Source: Fibrobacterota bacterium (GTDB lineage: Bacteria; Fibrobacterota; Chitinivibrionia; Chitinivibrionales; Chitinispirillaceae). From it: a stretch of 52,262 bases of DNA. Made by a program: the position numbers and the translations under genes. Numbering within the stretch: the stretch's first letter is position 1; each line of letters begins with the position of its first letter. The stretch covers positions 1-52,262 of the forward strand of contig JAEZKP010000048.1 of the NCBI GenBank assembly GCA_023436145.1. Direction: 5' to 3'. Below, piece after piece: positions 17,617-26,582 of this stretch. Below the pieces are notes generated by a model, which did not search any database, was not told the origin of the DNA, and worked only from the letters and a program-made list of their open reading frames with translations.

Positions 17617-18564
17617 ATGAAACCTCTGACTAAAACAATAAAATCCGGGATGCATTTATTTCACCAGAATGACAGATCCAGGGAACTTTATATTGTTCAA
17701 TCCGGTACAATAAAAATTTACAGGATTTCCAATGGGCGGGAGATTGAACTCGCAACACTTGGTAAAGGTGCAGTTCTGGGAGAGATGGCATTAATAGATG
17801 GAAAACCACGTAGTGCATCTGCAAAAGCCATCTCGGATTGTGAAGTTATAAGGATCGATGCAGATACTTTCCATGAAAAAATAAAAGATGTTCCTTCCTG
17901 GTTCATGTCTATAATCAAAATGACTAGTAATAAAATAAGGCAGGCGAATTGCCGTTTACAGAATATCAGCAGTGGCCATCAGGGTGCAAAAATCATTATC
18001 ACACTGTTTTACCTCTTCAAGCACTTTGACAATACCGGTGATGGTTTGAAAATCAATAAGATTCAACCCCGTCTTATCACTTTACTGGGAATAACACATC
18101 AGAACATAGTGCAGATGCTGGACTTTCTCTACCAAAACAGTTTTATACATATCAGAGATGAATACATCTTCATGGCAGACCTCTACAGGTATAAAGAATA
18201 TTGCGAATTTCTCCGCTTATGGATCAGAAACAGTTTTGAGAAGATGATTTCAATTCCGCAATCACTTTCCAGAATCATTTTGTCTTTAGCAGCAACCTAT
18301 CCGTCCGTCATAGCAAGCGGTGAGAATGCTACAGACATTACTGAAACAGATTTTATCAATATATGTAATGAATCAGGTTTAACAGATGACCTCCATGGCA
18401 TTCTGCAACAATTGAGATCACTGAACCTTCTATCTTTTACCAGAGAACCTCCGGTAAAAAAAACAGATGATAAAACAACGGGTTTTCAGATAAAAATCAG
18501 CAATCCTGACTGGAAACGCAGCTATTTATTCCAAAAATTCAAAAACTTAAAGCCGGTATTATGA
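17617..18564 (+). CDS. Cyclic-nucleotide-binding-domain protein
   Basis: The N-terminal 120 residues form a cNMP-binding beta-roll: FHQNDRSRELYIVQSG, IELATLGKGAVLGE and the phosphate-binding cassette GEMALIDGKPRSASAKA, which keeps the Glu and Arg used for the cyclic phosphate. A helix and a region of about 190 residues follow, which could hold one or two winged-helix modules (RLITLLGITHQNIVQML looks helix-turn-helix-like). The overall plan resembles Crp/Fnr proteins but is longer (315 residues). I start at the ATG at 17617, with TGGA four bases upstream; a GTG at 17605 is possible. Its last four bases overlap the next gene (ATGA). It is probably a cAMP- or c-di-nucleotide-responsive regulator; the ligand is unknown. 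Confidence 0.78.
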   Translation: MKPLTKTIKSGMHLFHQNDRSRELYIVQSGTIKIYRISNGREIELATLGKGAVLGEMALIDGKPRSASAKAISDCEVIRIDADTFHEKIKDVPSWFMSIIKMTSNKIRQANCRLQNISSGHQGAKIIITLFYLFKHFDNTGDGLKINKIQPRLITLLGITHQNIVQMLDFLYQNSFIHIRDEYIFMADLYRYKEYCEFLRLWIRNSFEKMISIPQSLSRIILSLAATYPSVIASGENATDITETDFINICNESGLTDDLHGILQQLRSLNLLSFTREPPVKKTDDKTTGFQIKISNPDWKRSYLFQKFKNLKPVL

Positions 18565-19631
18565 AAATTCATGAATTGCTGACAGCAGTGATAGTTCTTG
18601 TTTTTTGTTCATCAGCTGAAAAAATAGTAGGTGGAATTATCAGTCGTGATACCAAATGGATCGCTGAAGAAGGTCCCTATATAGTAGAAAAGGATCTGCT
18701 GATTACTTCATCTGCACAACTCACCATTAATCCGGGAACTAAAATACTAATAAGGAATTCTCCCCTGCCAGACACAACCGTCTATCAGTTGGATCATATT
18801 GATTCCTTTACCGTATCTATCAAAGTGGAAGGGACACTGATTTGTCTTGGGAGAAAAGATCAGCGAACAACATTTTCCCCTCTTGAATTTTTACCGGATA
18901 GATATTGCTGGTATGGGATAATATTGAGAAATAACGGTGAAACCAGCGAGTTTACAGCTACAGACATTGCAGGTGCATACTGCGGAATATCTGCAGTGGG
19001 CAGCAACCCTCAGATCCGCCTATCTGTGCTGGAGTATAATCATATCGGTATATCATGTTCCAGTGATAGTAAAGCATCTGTATACAACTGTGTTATTGCC
19101 CGAAATTATGCATCAGGCATTTTCATCTCAGCATCGAACCCCCATTTTGCCAACAATATAATAGCGTTTAACCGCAATACCGGATTATGGTGTGACGGAA
19201 TATCAAAAGTTTACCTGGAGTATAACTGTTTTTATGGAAATCATGATGGAAATATCCTGGAGTGTGACCCGGAATTCGGAGTTTTAATAAAAACCAATAA
19301 AAACAAAGATTCAGTGGATCTTTTCAATAACATTTTTACAGACCCGATATTTTCCGGTTCAGTTTCAGACTCTCTGGCGACTGAAAGAGACTACCGTCTA
19401 CCCACCCCTAAATCCAGAGTAAAAGATACTGCAATTGCTCAAGTTATTTACGAAGGCAAATCTTTGCCTGAGTATGTATGGAAAGTCAGTAAGTCCAGAT
19501 ACGAACTTTCCCGATATTCGCCATGCTTAAATGCAGGTCATCCCGGAGAGAGGTTTAAAGACATTGATGGTACCAGAAATGACATGGGAATAGGAGGAGG
19601 ACCGGAATTTACTTCCAGAAAGTCAAGATAG
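18561..19631 (+). CDS. Secreted right-handed beta-helix protein
   Basis: A signal peptide (residues 1-19) is followed by a beta-sandwich-like lead-in (ITSSAQLTINPGTKILI) as in many extracellular parallel beta-helix proteins. Repeating coils follow, with alternating Asn/Cys/Ile stacks: GISAVGSNPQIRLSVLEYN, SVYNCVIARNYASGIFI, FANNIIAFNRNTGLWC and LEYNCFYGN. The end (SPCLNAGHPGERFKDIDGTRNDMG) is the standard closing segment of polymorphic or pectate-lyase-like surface proteins. No catalytic residues can be assigned, so it may be a carbohydrate-binding or lyase-type protein. It is translationally coupled to the cNMP-binding gene through an ATGA overlap, an unusual pairing of a cytosolic regulator with a secreted protein. 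Confidence 0.75.
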   Translation: MKIHELLTAVIVLVFCSSAEKIVGGIISRDTKWIAEEGPYIVEKDLLITSSAQLTINPGTKILIRNSPLPDTTVYQLDHIDSFTVSIKVEGTLICLGRKDQRTTFSPLEFLPDRYCWYGIILRNNGETSEFTATDIAGAYCGISAVGSNPQIRLSVLEYNHIGISCSSDSKASVYNCVIARNYASGIFISASNPHFANNIIAFNRNTGLWCDGISKVYLEYNCFYGNHDGNILECDPEFGVLIKTNKNKDSVDLFNNIFTDPIFSGSVSDSLATERDYRLPTPKSRVKDTAIAQVIYEGKSLPEYVWKVSKSRYELSRYSPCLNAGHPGERFKDIDGTRNDMGIGGGPEFTSRKSR

Positions 19632-19650
19632 AGCAATCTGGAGCGAATGA

Positions 19651-20802
19651 TCATGGTGCAACAACTACTCCCCTGGTACGTCTGATGGCAAAGCCAACCG
19701 GCCGTAAACGCTCTCCCAGCAAAAAATCATATACAACACACCATACAGTGAATGAACGGTTGACCGGATTTGCCGGCATCTTAATCTTAACTATAGAAGA
19801 CAAAGACATATCTCCTACCAATCTCATCAATCCCGAGCCTGAGCCCTGATTGCTATTATCCTGCATAAACCACTCGCAAGTGTAATGTTCCTCATCAAGT
19901 ATACCCTGCAGACTTACACTGGAATCGATCAGGCCGCCCTTTCTGAAAACTTGCAGGAAATAACTGCAGCCTCTCTTATAAGTTATTGAATCAAGATCCA
20001 TTAGATCATAAGAAGTATCTAAAAATGAAGCATTTTTTTGGGGATCAAATGTTTCCCTCTCACCCCTGACCCGATATAAGCATATCCGCTCAATCTGGGG
20101 ATTACGATTCACAGGGATATATTTACCCAGATAACGCAATTTACTGTTATACCGGATGGTAATGTTTGATCTGGCCTTATATTTTTCATTTACAATCACC
20201 AATACGTTAAGCTGAACTGAGAAGATCTGCAGTATTCTGGGTAGAAATTCCTTTACATCGGTTGTATTATCTCCGGTCAGCAAGTGCACTAATGAATCTA
20301 CTACCTGGTCTCCGGAAGAAGGCTGGCTGGCCAAAAATTCCAGAACATCCAGAACTTCAAGCGGATTTCTTTGAAGCAAAGCAGGAGAAAAGGAACTCTT
20401 TAGAAATGAAGGCACCAAAGCCCCCACATTATCTACCGCTGCCAACCGATCTCTCAGAAAGGAACTAGAAATGACAATACTCAGAATTACAGAATCTCCA
20501 ATCTGCCCCGTATGTTCTTTATAACTGCCAGGTACCATGATATTTTCCAACGGAACAGTATCTTGCGTTAGAATATCGGTTCCAGATCCAGCCAGAAAAG
20601 ACCAGTTTACCGAACTTACTTTCTCTCCGCCAAAATAAGCATACAGATCTACAGTATCGGATGGTGAACCCTCTGCAAGCTGGTTGTTATCGTAAACCAC
20701 TGCGATAGAACGGATTTTATCGTTTTCGATTGTTTCATATCCGGTGGGAAACTCCCATCCACACGAAAAAAGAGGTATGATAAAAAAAATCAGCCATTTC
20801 AT
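19651..20802 (-). CDS. Predicted lipoprotein of unknown function
   Basis: A 383-residue protein starting with a short lipoprotein signal whose lipobox-like end is PLFSC (Cys14). The mature part is beta-rich, with Ig-like patterns (for example VDLYAYFGGEKVSSVNWSF in the first 70 residues and KIKMPANPVNRSFTVWCVVYD near the end), suggesting stacked cadherin- or Big-like modules. I recognise no enzyme motif. It starts 25 bases after the TonB-dependent receptor stop on the same strand, so it is probably the last gene of the uptake unit and may be a surface-exposed partner of the receptor, as SusD-like or other lipoproteins are elsewhere. It does not look like SusD itself. Confidence 0.6.
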   Translation of the reverse strand: MKWLIFFIIPLFSCGWEFPTGYETIENDKIRSIAVVYDNNQLAEGSPSDTVDLYAYFGGEKVSSVNWSFLAGSGTDILTQDTVPLENIMVPGSYKEHTGQIGDSVILSIVISSSFLRDRLAAVDNVGALVPSFLKSSFSPALLQRNPLEVLDVLEFLASQPSSGDQVVDSLVHLLTGDNTTDVKEFLPRILQIFSVQLNVLVIVNEKYKARSNITIRYNSKLRYLGKYIPVNRNPQIERICLYRVRGERETFDPQKNASFLDTSYDLMDLDSITYKRGCSYFLQVFRKGGLIDSSVSLQGILDEEHYTCEWFMQDNSNQGSGSGLMRLVGDMSLSSIVKIKMPANPVNRSFTVWCVVYDFLLGERLRPVGFAIRRTRGVVVAP

Positions 20803-20827
20803 ATCTGCATTTTCCTTCAGATAGCAA

Positions 20828-23539
20828 TTAAAATTGAGCTTTAACCCCTAATGATGGTATCACAGGAACAGAAAGCGATGTTTTTCTGGTATAGTCATAG
20901 TTGTATACAGTAAGTTCCGGGCTCTTATAAACAAACCATAATGCATTCTGCAGATCCAGATAACCTGTCAGCATCCATTTGTCAAACACGAATTTTTTTT
21001 CAACCCTTAAATCAAGCTGAAAGAAAGGTTCGTTACGCAGGCTGTTTGTTTCACCAAACTGGGGAATAAAATACCGGTTGGTCACATCGTTAGTTCTATC
21101 CAGAACCGGTGAATATGGATTGCCAGAAATTAGTCTTACTCTGGAACCAGCCAGCCATTGCTTTGGCAAGCGGTAATTGACTACACATTGTAGATTATGG
21201 GTCTGGTCGTTATCGTAGGGTATATACTTTTGGTATTTATTGCTGAAACGTTTACTTTTTGATAATGAATAAGAGATCCAGCCGGAGAGATTTTTTCCCT
21301 GATTGTGTCGGATAAACAATTCCAGACCATACATTTTCCCTTTTCCACCCTCCTCAAAGACAGGGCCCAGGGAATTCAATGACAATAAATCTTCGATACC
21401 GGTAAAAATGGGAAGATCCCATTGCTGGTTATGATAAAGCTGCAGATCTGCAGATATTATGTCACTTATCTGCCAGTTATAACCCAGCATAATCTGTCGG
21501 GCTTTAGTTGCCGGAAAACCCGGAACTCCCAGGGTATCATGTGTAGCCAGACCCAAAGGCTGCGGACTCTGATTGTATGCTCCAATAGCAGCTGTTAACA
21601 GATGTTTATTGCTTAGCTGATAACTGGCAGAGATTCTAATGGATGGTTCAGCCCTGAATCCGGTCCGGTTTTTAATGGAACGATAGTTCCAGAACTCAGG
21701 GAAAATACTCCCCTTCTGCTTTATTTCGGGATAATAATCGTAACGCAATCCTGATTTCACAGTTAGTGAAGAAATAGGACGATATTCCAGTTGGAGATAG
21801 GGAGCCACTGTTCCGGAAGTCAATTTAATTGTATCCTGGTAGAAGATACGCTCTGCAGTGGGGAAAATGGTATTTTGGGTGAATTTTTTCAGTGAAAGAT
21901 CAAAACCACCTTTAAGCTTCATTTTATCGGATATTGGGTAACTTAACTCATCTCTGAGCACAAACTCATAATATTTATAGTCCCATTTCAATATTCCCAA
22001 CAATAACCCATTTCCTAGCCCCTGAATCAAAGCGGTTCTTAAACTGTTCTCCCATCCTCCCCTGATTGAGGCATCATGGCCTGCCATTACCATATTAAAG
22101 GCATCTTCATTACTTATACGATCCACCATCGCATCCACTTCACTACTACCGGCATCTACCGAGGGAATTACCAGCTCCAGTGCATCTTTGGACCCAAAAA
22201 GGGTAAAATAAAGTTTCTGATAAGGAGTAAGATCAATATCTGCCCTTACCAGATAATCATAATAATATGGAGCAACCATAACTGGTATATCCACTGCGTC
22301 CATTTTATCGACTACCAGCCCCAGCAGATCACCCATGTAACTTCTTCTGACCGAAGCAAGAATACCGGTACGGTTGTTTACCGGGCCTTCAATAAACAAG
22401 CTTGCATCCATTATATTGACATCAGCAAATCCCTTTATCCTTTCTCTCTGAGCATTTCTACTGTTAAGAGCAATCACTCCTGCGATAGAATTTCCGTAAC
22501 TCACACCGAAGCCACCAGGAAAAAGATCGATGGAGTGCAGCGCTTCTGAATTATAAACTGACTTAAGACCTCCGAAATGGTAAAGCTGAGGCACAGAGAT
22601 ACCATCCAGAAAAAATCTGGAATCCCAGCTGGGAGCACCTCTTACCCCAATGGAACCGCTGCCAAATAAAGGCCTGGCCACCCCCGGGAAAACCTGAACT
22701 ACCTTCAGAGCATCTCCATTTAAACCTGCAATACTGTTTATCTGTGCGGAAGTTAACGATCGTTTGGAAATTTCCTGATTTCTTTCTTTTCCGTATACTA
22801 CTATTTCATTCTCATCATATTCTGTTTTATTTATTCTGAAAACCTGGCTGGTGCTCTCAGGTGATGCCATCAATTGAGAGCTGGTGAAGAGTTCATACCC
22901 GTCACCCATTATCCGAAGAGTGAAATGGCCACCCGGAAGCGACTTGAAGGAGAAATACCCCGAAGGGTCAGTTAGGGTGGAAAGCCCCCCGTTAAGGAAC
23001 TGCTGTCCTCCAAATTTGCCGATCTGCTGCAGATACAAAGAGAAAGGCAGTGGAATGGAAGTATCTGCGGAGGTATCAGTAAAATTGACAGTCACCTGAG
23101 CGCCATAAACAGCCCGCCTTGTACCCCGTTCCAGCACCTGACCACGGAAATTGATGTACTCCTGCAGATTACAGGCTTCAATAATATCATCTGTAGTGAT
23201 TTTATAGTGATAGGTTATAATTACCGGAACCGGTTCTCCGGAAACTATTGCTGGTGTAAACTTAAACTGAAACATCACATTCACTATCTGCGAATCAAGA
23301 ACCGGATGCAACCCGCTTATAAGTCTCACAGAATCCACTAATCCTCTTTCGTTAAGAAGCAGATCGAGAACAGCTGTTCCGGTAATACCCAACCTGGTAA
23401 TTGAACTGGGGTACTGAATCTTTACAAATCGGATCAGATGAGGTTCCTGCTCCAGCGAATGCAGACTATCAGTGATTTCGAAGGTGAATACGCTGACTAC
23501 CGTAAACAGAGTAAAGAGGAAGGCTTTGCAAAAATGCAT
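20828..23539 (-). CDS. TonB-dependent outer-membrane receptor with an N-terminal TonB-C-like domain
   Basis: A 903-residue outer-membrane transporter. Order of parts: signal peptide (1-20); a TonB C-terminal-type domain (about 35-113, with GITGTAVLDLLLNERGLVDS and FKFTPAIVSGEPVPVIITY); a carboxypeptidase-regulatory-like beta-sandwich (about 130-235, DPSGYFSFKSLPGGHFTLRI); a TonB-box-like ENEIVVYG (about 243-250); a plug (about 260-365, SIGVRGAPSWDSRFFLDG, FPGGFGVSYGN); and a 22-strand-type barrel to the C terminus, which ends in Phe. The ATG at 23539 starts the signal peptide directly; an upstream ATG would add 20 unrelated residues. It lies 207 bases after tonB on the same strand. The ligand is unknown. 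The N-terminal domain is unusual for a receptor. Confidence 0.88.
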   Translation of the reverse strand: MHFCKAFLFTLFTVVSVFTFEITDSLHSLEQEPHLIRFVKIQYPSSITRLGITGTAVLDLLLNERGLVDSVRLISGLHPVLDSQIVNVMFQFKFTPAIVSGEPVPVIITYHYKITTDDIIEACNLQEYINFRGQVLERGTRRAVYGAQVTVNFTDTSADTSIPLPFSLYLQQIGKFGGQQFLNGGLSTLTDPSGYFSFKSLPGGHFTLRIMGDGYELFTSSQLMASPESTSQVFRINKTEYDENEIVVYGKERNQEISKRSLTSAQINSIAGLNGDALKVVQVFPGVARPLFGSGSIGVRGAPSWDSRFFLDGISVPQLYHFGGLKSVYNSEALHSIDLFPGGFGVSYGNSIAGVIALNSRNAQRERIKGFADVNIMDASLFIEGPVNNRTGILASVRRSYMGDLLGLVVDKMDAVDIPVMVAPYYYDYLVRADIDLTPYQKLYFTLFGSKDALELVIPSVDAGSSEVDAMVDRISNEDAFNMVMAGHDASIRGGWENSLRTALIQGLGNGLLLGILKWDYKYYEFVLRDELSYPISDKMKLKGGFDLSLKKFTQNTIFPTAERIFYQDTIKLTSGTVAPYLQLEYRPISSLTVKSGLRYDYYPEIKQKGSIFPEFWNYRSIKNRTGFRAEPSIRISASYQLSNKHLLTAAIGAYNQSPQPLGLATHDTLGVPGFPATKARQIMLGYNWQISDIISADLQLYHNQQWDLPIFTGIEDLLSLNSLGPVFEEGGKGKMYGLELFIRHNQGKNLSGWISYSLSKSKRFSNKYQKYIPYDNDQTHNLQCVVNYRLPKQWLAGSRVRLISGNPYSPVLDRTNDVTNRYFIPQFGETNSLRNEPFFQLDLRVEKKFVFDKWMLTGYLDLQNALWFVYKSPELTVYNYDYTRKTSLSVPVIPSLGVKAQF

Positions 23540-23746
23540 ATATCCAGTCCAGACTCGAAAGTAAATATCACAGATGAACTCTGAACTGATATAAAGCAAG
23601 CGGCGTGCAAGGTTTGTATTTTGGGGTCAATGAGGAGTTGTAAAACGCTTAAGAAAAAGAAAGCAGCCAGTCCTCTGATTTGTAGTGAAACGATTAAAGA
23701 GAGAAGAGCAACCAAAAATTATGCTTTTTAAGGCCGGCTGTCGAAT

Positions 23747-24562
23747 TTACCCCTGAACCAACTGAAAACGAAACTTGATCAACTGCCAGGAAGCCCTGGG
23801 ATGTTCTCCCACCAGCGCAGGCTCAAACTCAAGTTTCATGCATGCTTCGTATATTTTCTGTTTGGAACCATACCCAAGATCATCTAAAATTATCACTTTC
23901 TTCACCCGGCCATCGATATCAATGAGCACCTTTGCCCGCACTACTCCTTCGATACGGTTTTCCAGCATCTCCTTTGTATACTCCGGCTTAACCTGAAACT
24001 TCAGACGGGGAAGCCTGGTAACCGAAGTGACAGATGCAACCTCCCCCTTCAGCTCCTGTTCAGTTACCTGAAAAGTATCAATATCGGTATTGAGCGTATT
24101 TCCCTGTTTTCCTATAATGGCACTGGAAGCATCATTGGAAGCACCAATCCCTGAGGAGTACACTTTCTTAAGACCATACACCCGACGCACCGGCTTTTTA
24201 ACCTCTTCTTTTTCTTCTGGCTGCGGCTGCTCAGGAGTGTTTTGCTCTATTACCGGCTTTTTGGTCAGGTCCAAGGGTTCTTTTTTCTGAATCTGCTGAG
24301 TTTTTTTTTCTGGCTGCGGTTTCTTTTTTTCCACCACTTCCACAGGCTTTTTCTGCTCAAAGACAAACCTGGTCTGAATTTGCTCAATCTTTTGCTGAAT
24401 AGTCTCAGCAGGGGGGTTTTTTATCTTCAGAAGAATTCCCAGTGAAATGAAAACCAAAGAGGTAAAGACAATGATAACTATAAAACTGCGCTGTTCCGGT
24501 TGGTTTTTCTTATCGGTTCTGGCATAGAATTGAAGCAGCCATTCCTGTGAATCCCTCTCCAC
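23747..24562 (-). CDS. tonB: Energy transducer TonB
   Basis: A 271-residue periplasm-spanning protein that passes proton-motive energy from the ExbB/ExbD motor to outer-membrane receptors. Parts: a short cytoplasmic N terminus, one TM helix (about 26-45, FIVIIVFTSLVFISLGILL), a Lys/Pro/Glu-rich spacer (about 70-125), a Gly/Ser-rich stretch (GIGASNDASSAIIGKQG), and a C-terminal TonB domain (about 185-271, containing NRIEGVVRAKVLIDIDGRVK and LEFEPALVG). The start codon overlaps the end of the upstream exbD by one base, so the genes are translationally coupled. The length is near the usual 240-280 residues. Confidence 0.9.
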   Translation of the reverse strand: MERDSQEWLLQFYARTDKKNQPEQRSFIVIIVFTSLVFISLGILLKIKNPPAETIQQKIEQIQTRFVFEQKKPVEVVEKKKPQPEKKTQQIQKKEPLDLTKKPVIEQNTPEQPQPEEKEEVKKPVRRVYGLKKVYSSGIGASNDASSAIIGKQGNTLNTDIDTFQVTEQELKGEVASVTSVTRLPRLKFQVKPEYTKEMLENRIEGVVRAKVLIDIDGRVKKVIILDDLGYGSKQKIYEACMKLEFEPALVGEHPRASWQLIKFRFQLVQG

Positions 24563-25029
24563 TATTCCTCCTGTATAACCAGCACCGAAAAATCAGTAAA
24601 ACCCGCCTTCGAACAACTGAACATGACCTTTTTCACAATTGCAAACTCCACTTCCCTGTCACACTGAATCAAAAGCGAAGAGGCGGTATTGGAGTTTTGA
24701 TTTCTGGAACGAACGGCCTTCATCCAATCGTGTAAAGGCACTATGATCATAGAATCAGTCTGCTCCAATTCTTTTAAAGCAATAATTGTGTGCCCTTCGG
24801 AAATTATTGCACTTCTGGTGATTTCAACCGAGCTGCGCGGTTGAGCTGCTTTTTCTGAAGAGGACACAGGAAGTATCAGATCTTGAGATTGAGTCACCAG
24901 ATTACCATCTGCTGAAAAGCTTTTAATCAGAAAGACAAGCAAGATAGTCATTACATCCACTAACGAGGTCAACTGAGGCCGGAAAGCCACCTCTTCAGTC
25001 CCTTCAAACCGGTTTTTCAGGAAACTCAT
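24562..25029 (-). CDS. exbD: ExbD/TolR-type motor protein with the conserved membrane Asp
   Basis: A 155-residue biopolymer-transport protein. The single TM helix reads PQLTSLVDVMTILLVFLIKSF. Its Asp25 aligns with E. coli ExbD Asp25, the residue needed for proton passage. A periplasmic domain of about 110 residues follows. It overlaps the preceding exbD by four bases (ATGA) and tonB by one base. It is the second of two ExbD paralogs in this operon and the only one that keeps the canonical Asp. Confidence 0.9.
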   Translation of the reverse strand: MSFLKNRFEGTEEVAFRPQLTSLVDVMTILLVFLIKSFSADGNLVTQSQDLILPVSSSEKAAQPRSSVEITRSAIISEGHTIIALKELEQTDSMIIVPLHDWMKAVRSRNQNSNTASSLLIQCDREVEFAIVKKVMFSCSKAGFTDFSVLVIQEE

Positions 25030-25514
25030 AAAGCAGCTCCAGGATTCTGGGTGGCACTGGACAAACCAACCTTCTCAAAACCGGCAAGCCGGCACAAATC
25101 CATCACTCTTACCACATACTTGAAAGGTATCTTGTCGGTAGCTGCCACAATTACCTCTTCATGATAATCCATTTCCAGGCGACGATTCTTCAGACGCAAA
25201 GCAAGAGTATCAAATGGAAATTGATGGTCCTGCACAGCAAGCGAATCCAAAAGATTCTCCCCCAACACTATTCCCAGATAGTCACTACCCAATCGTACAG
25301 TCAAACGGGGTTTAGGTTTTTGAGGCTGATCGGCCATAGCAGCACTGACATTAGGAGGAAGAGTAAATTCAATTACGGACAAGTGGGTAAAAACTGCCAT
25401 GGATACCAGAAATGGAATGAGGATCACAAACATGTTCATCACCGGGGTTACATCAATATCAGCTATTCCGGCAGATTCCGAAGGTTTGGGGCGAGTGACA
25501 AACGAGAGTCTCAT
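25026..25514 (-). CDS. exbD: ExbD/TolR-type protein with Asn in place of the membrane Asp
   Basis: A 162-residue ExbD paralog. The N-terminal motif ADIDVTPVMNMFVILIPFL aligns with the E. coli INVTPFIDVMLVLL segment, which places Asn27 at the position of the essential Asp25. The TM helix and a periplasmic domain of about 110 residues (LTVRLGSDYLGIVLGENLL) are otherwise intact. It begins on the last base of exbB (TGATG) and overlaps the second exbD by four bases. A role as the non-protonatable partner in an ExbD heterodimer is inferred. I recall similar ExbD pairs in other Gram-negative phyla but cannot check this here. Confidence 0.87.
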   Translation of the reverse strand: MRLSFVTRPKPSESAGIADIDVTPVMNMFVILIPFLVSMAVFTHLSVIEFTLPPNVSAAMADQPQKPKPRLTVRLGSDYLGIVLGENLLDSLAVQDHQFPFDTLALRLKNRRLEMDYHEEVIVAATDKIPFKYVVRVMDLCRLAGFEKVGLSSATQNPGAAL

Positions 25515-26146
25515 CAGGTTTTTTTCTTCTTAAGGTAATTTAGAAATTTCACAGTTGCTTCATCGAGATCCTTGACCAGCTGACTCTGTTTGTTGTAAAG
25601 GAAAGTGTATATAATCATACAGGGTATTGCAACAATAAGACCGAAAGCGGTGGTGAGCATAGCCTGTGATATACCGGAAGCCAGCATGGCAGCTTTCTTC
25701 GCCGCTTCCACATTGGCCAATGAGGAAAACGAGAGTTGCAACCCGGTGATAGTTCCCAGTAAACCCAGAAGAGTGGCGATATTGGCGAAAAGAGTCAGAT
25801 AGTTCAACCGCTGTGAGAGACGGGGGACCTGCTGAATCGCCGCTTCTTCCAAGCCCTCCTGAATCTCTTCAATACCCATCCCGGCTTCAAACCTCTCCAG
25901 TGCAGTTCTCAAAAGCACTGTCTTTGGATCATTCCCTTTGCTTACGATTTTACGTGCTTGATCCACTTTCTTCTCATTAAGCGAACGAGCAAGTTCAGAA
26001 ACCAGAATAGTACCCTTTTTATTACAAACAAAGTAGTAAAAAATCAACCTTTCCAGAGAAACCGCTATGGACAATGCAAGCACCCCTAAGATGATTGCCA
26101 TAAACGGTCCGCCATCAAAATACCACCTGGCTAAAGTCTCAATCAT
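25514..26146 (-). CDS. exbB: ExbB/TolQ/MotA-family proton channel protein
   Basis: A 210-residue inner-membrane protein that forms the pentameric proton channel around ExbD. TM helices lie at about 15-35, 115-145 and 160-185. The channel-lining Thr residues of the family are present in LGLLGTITGLQLSF and SQAMLTTAFGLIVAIP. The ATG at 26146 has a strong GGGAGGAG ribosome-binding site five bases upstream. It is the first gene of the exbB-exbD-exbD-tonB run, all joined by one- to four-base overlaps. The promoter must lie in the AT-rich 436-base gap upstream. Confidence 0.92.
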   Translation of the reverse strand: MIETLARWYFDGGPFMAIILGVLALSIAVSLERLIFYYFVCNKKGTILVSELARSLNEKKVDQARKIVSKGNDPKTVLLRTALERFEAGMGIEEIQEGLEEAAIQQVPRLSQRLNYLTLFANIATLLGLLGTITGLQLSFSSLANVEAAKKAAMLASGISQAMLTTAFGLIVAIPCMIIYTFLYNKQSQLVKDLDEATVKFLNYLKKKKT

Positions 26147-26582
26147 GAATCTCCTCCCTCAATTCAGAAAAACGTATGCACTCCTGAAAATCTGCCATGG
26201 ATTCTCAGCATTCAGCTACATAGTTTCTGTTCAAAACAGATGCAGCTCAGAGATATTTTGAACAGAAAAAAACCTGAAAATTTAGAAATTAAACAATTCT
26301 AATGCAGCGGAAATGAAAACATTAAAAATAATTTCATATGATCAGCAAATCAATTTCATTATTAATATTAAAAATAGCTATGTGCGGATGTATGACATTT
26401 TAAAGTAACTAATCGTTTACCCCGTAATGCCTCATCCTTGTAATTAACTTTTTCAACTATGCACTACATATTTAATGAGACGATTACTTGCATTAGCTGC
26501 TCCAATATTCTATAATTCTTAAGATTTAAGCAGTCATGTCCTCTCACCTTCCACCTGTTCTTTAATTTAAAAGGAATTCAGA
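26147..26582. other. AT-rich divergent promoter region
   Basis: The gap separates the divergent exbB operon and the lytic transglycosylase gene. It contains several TA-rich segments (for example 26320-26375) but no pair of promoter boxes I would call with confidence, and no RNA gene or repeat. An iron-regulator box could be expected for a Ton operon; I see no convincing Fur-type palindrome. Confidence 0.4.
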
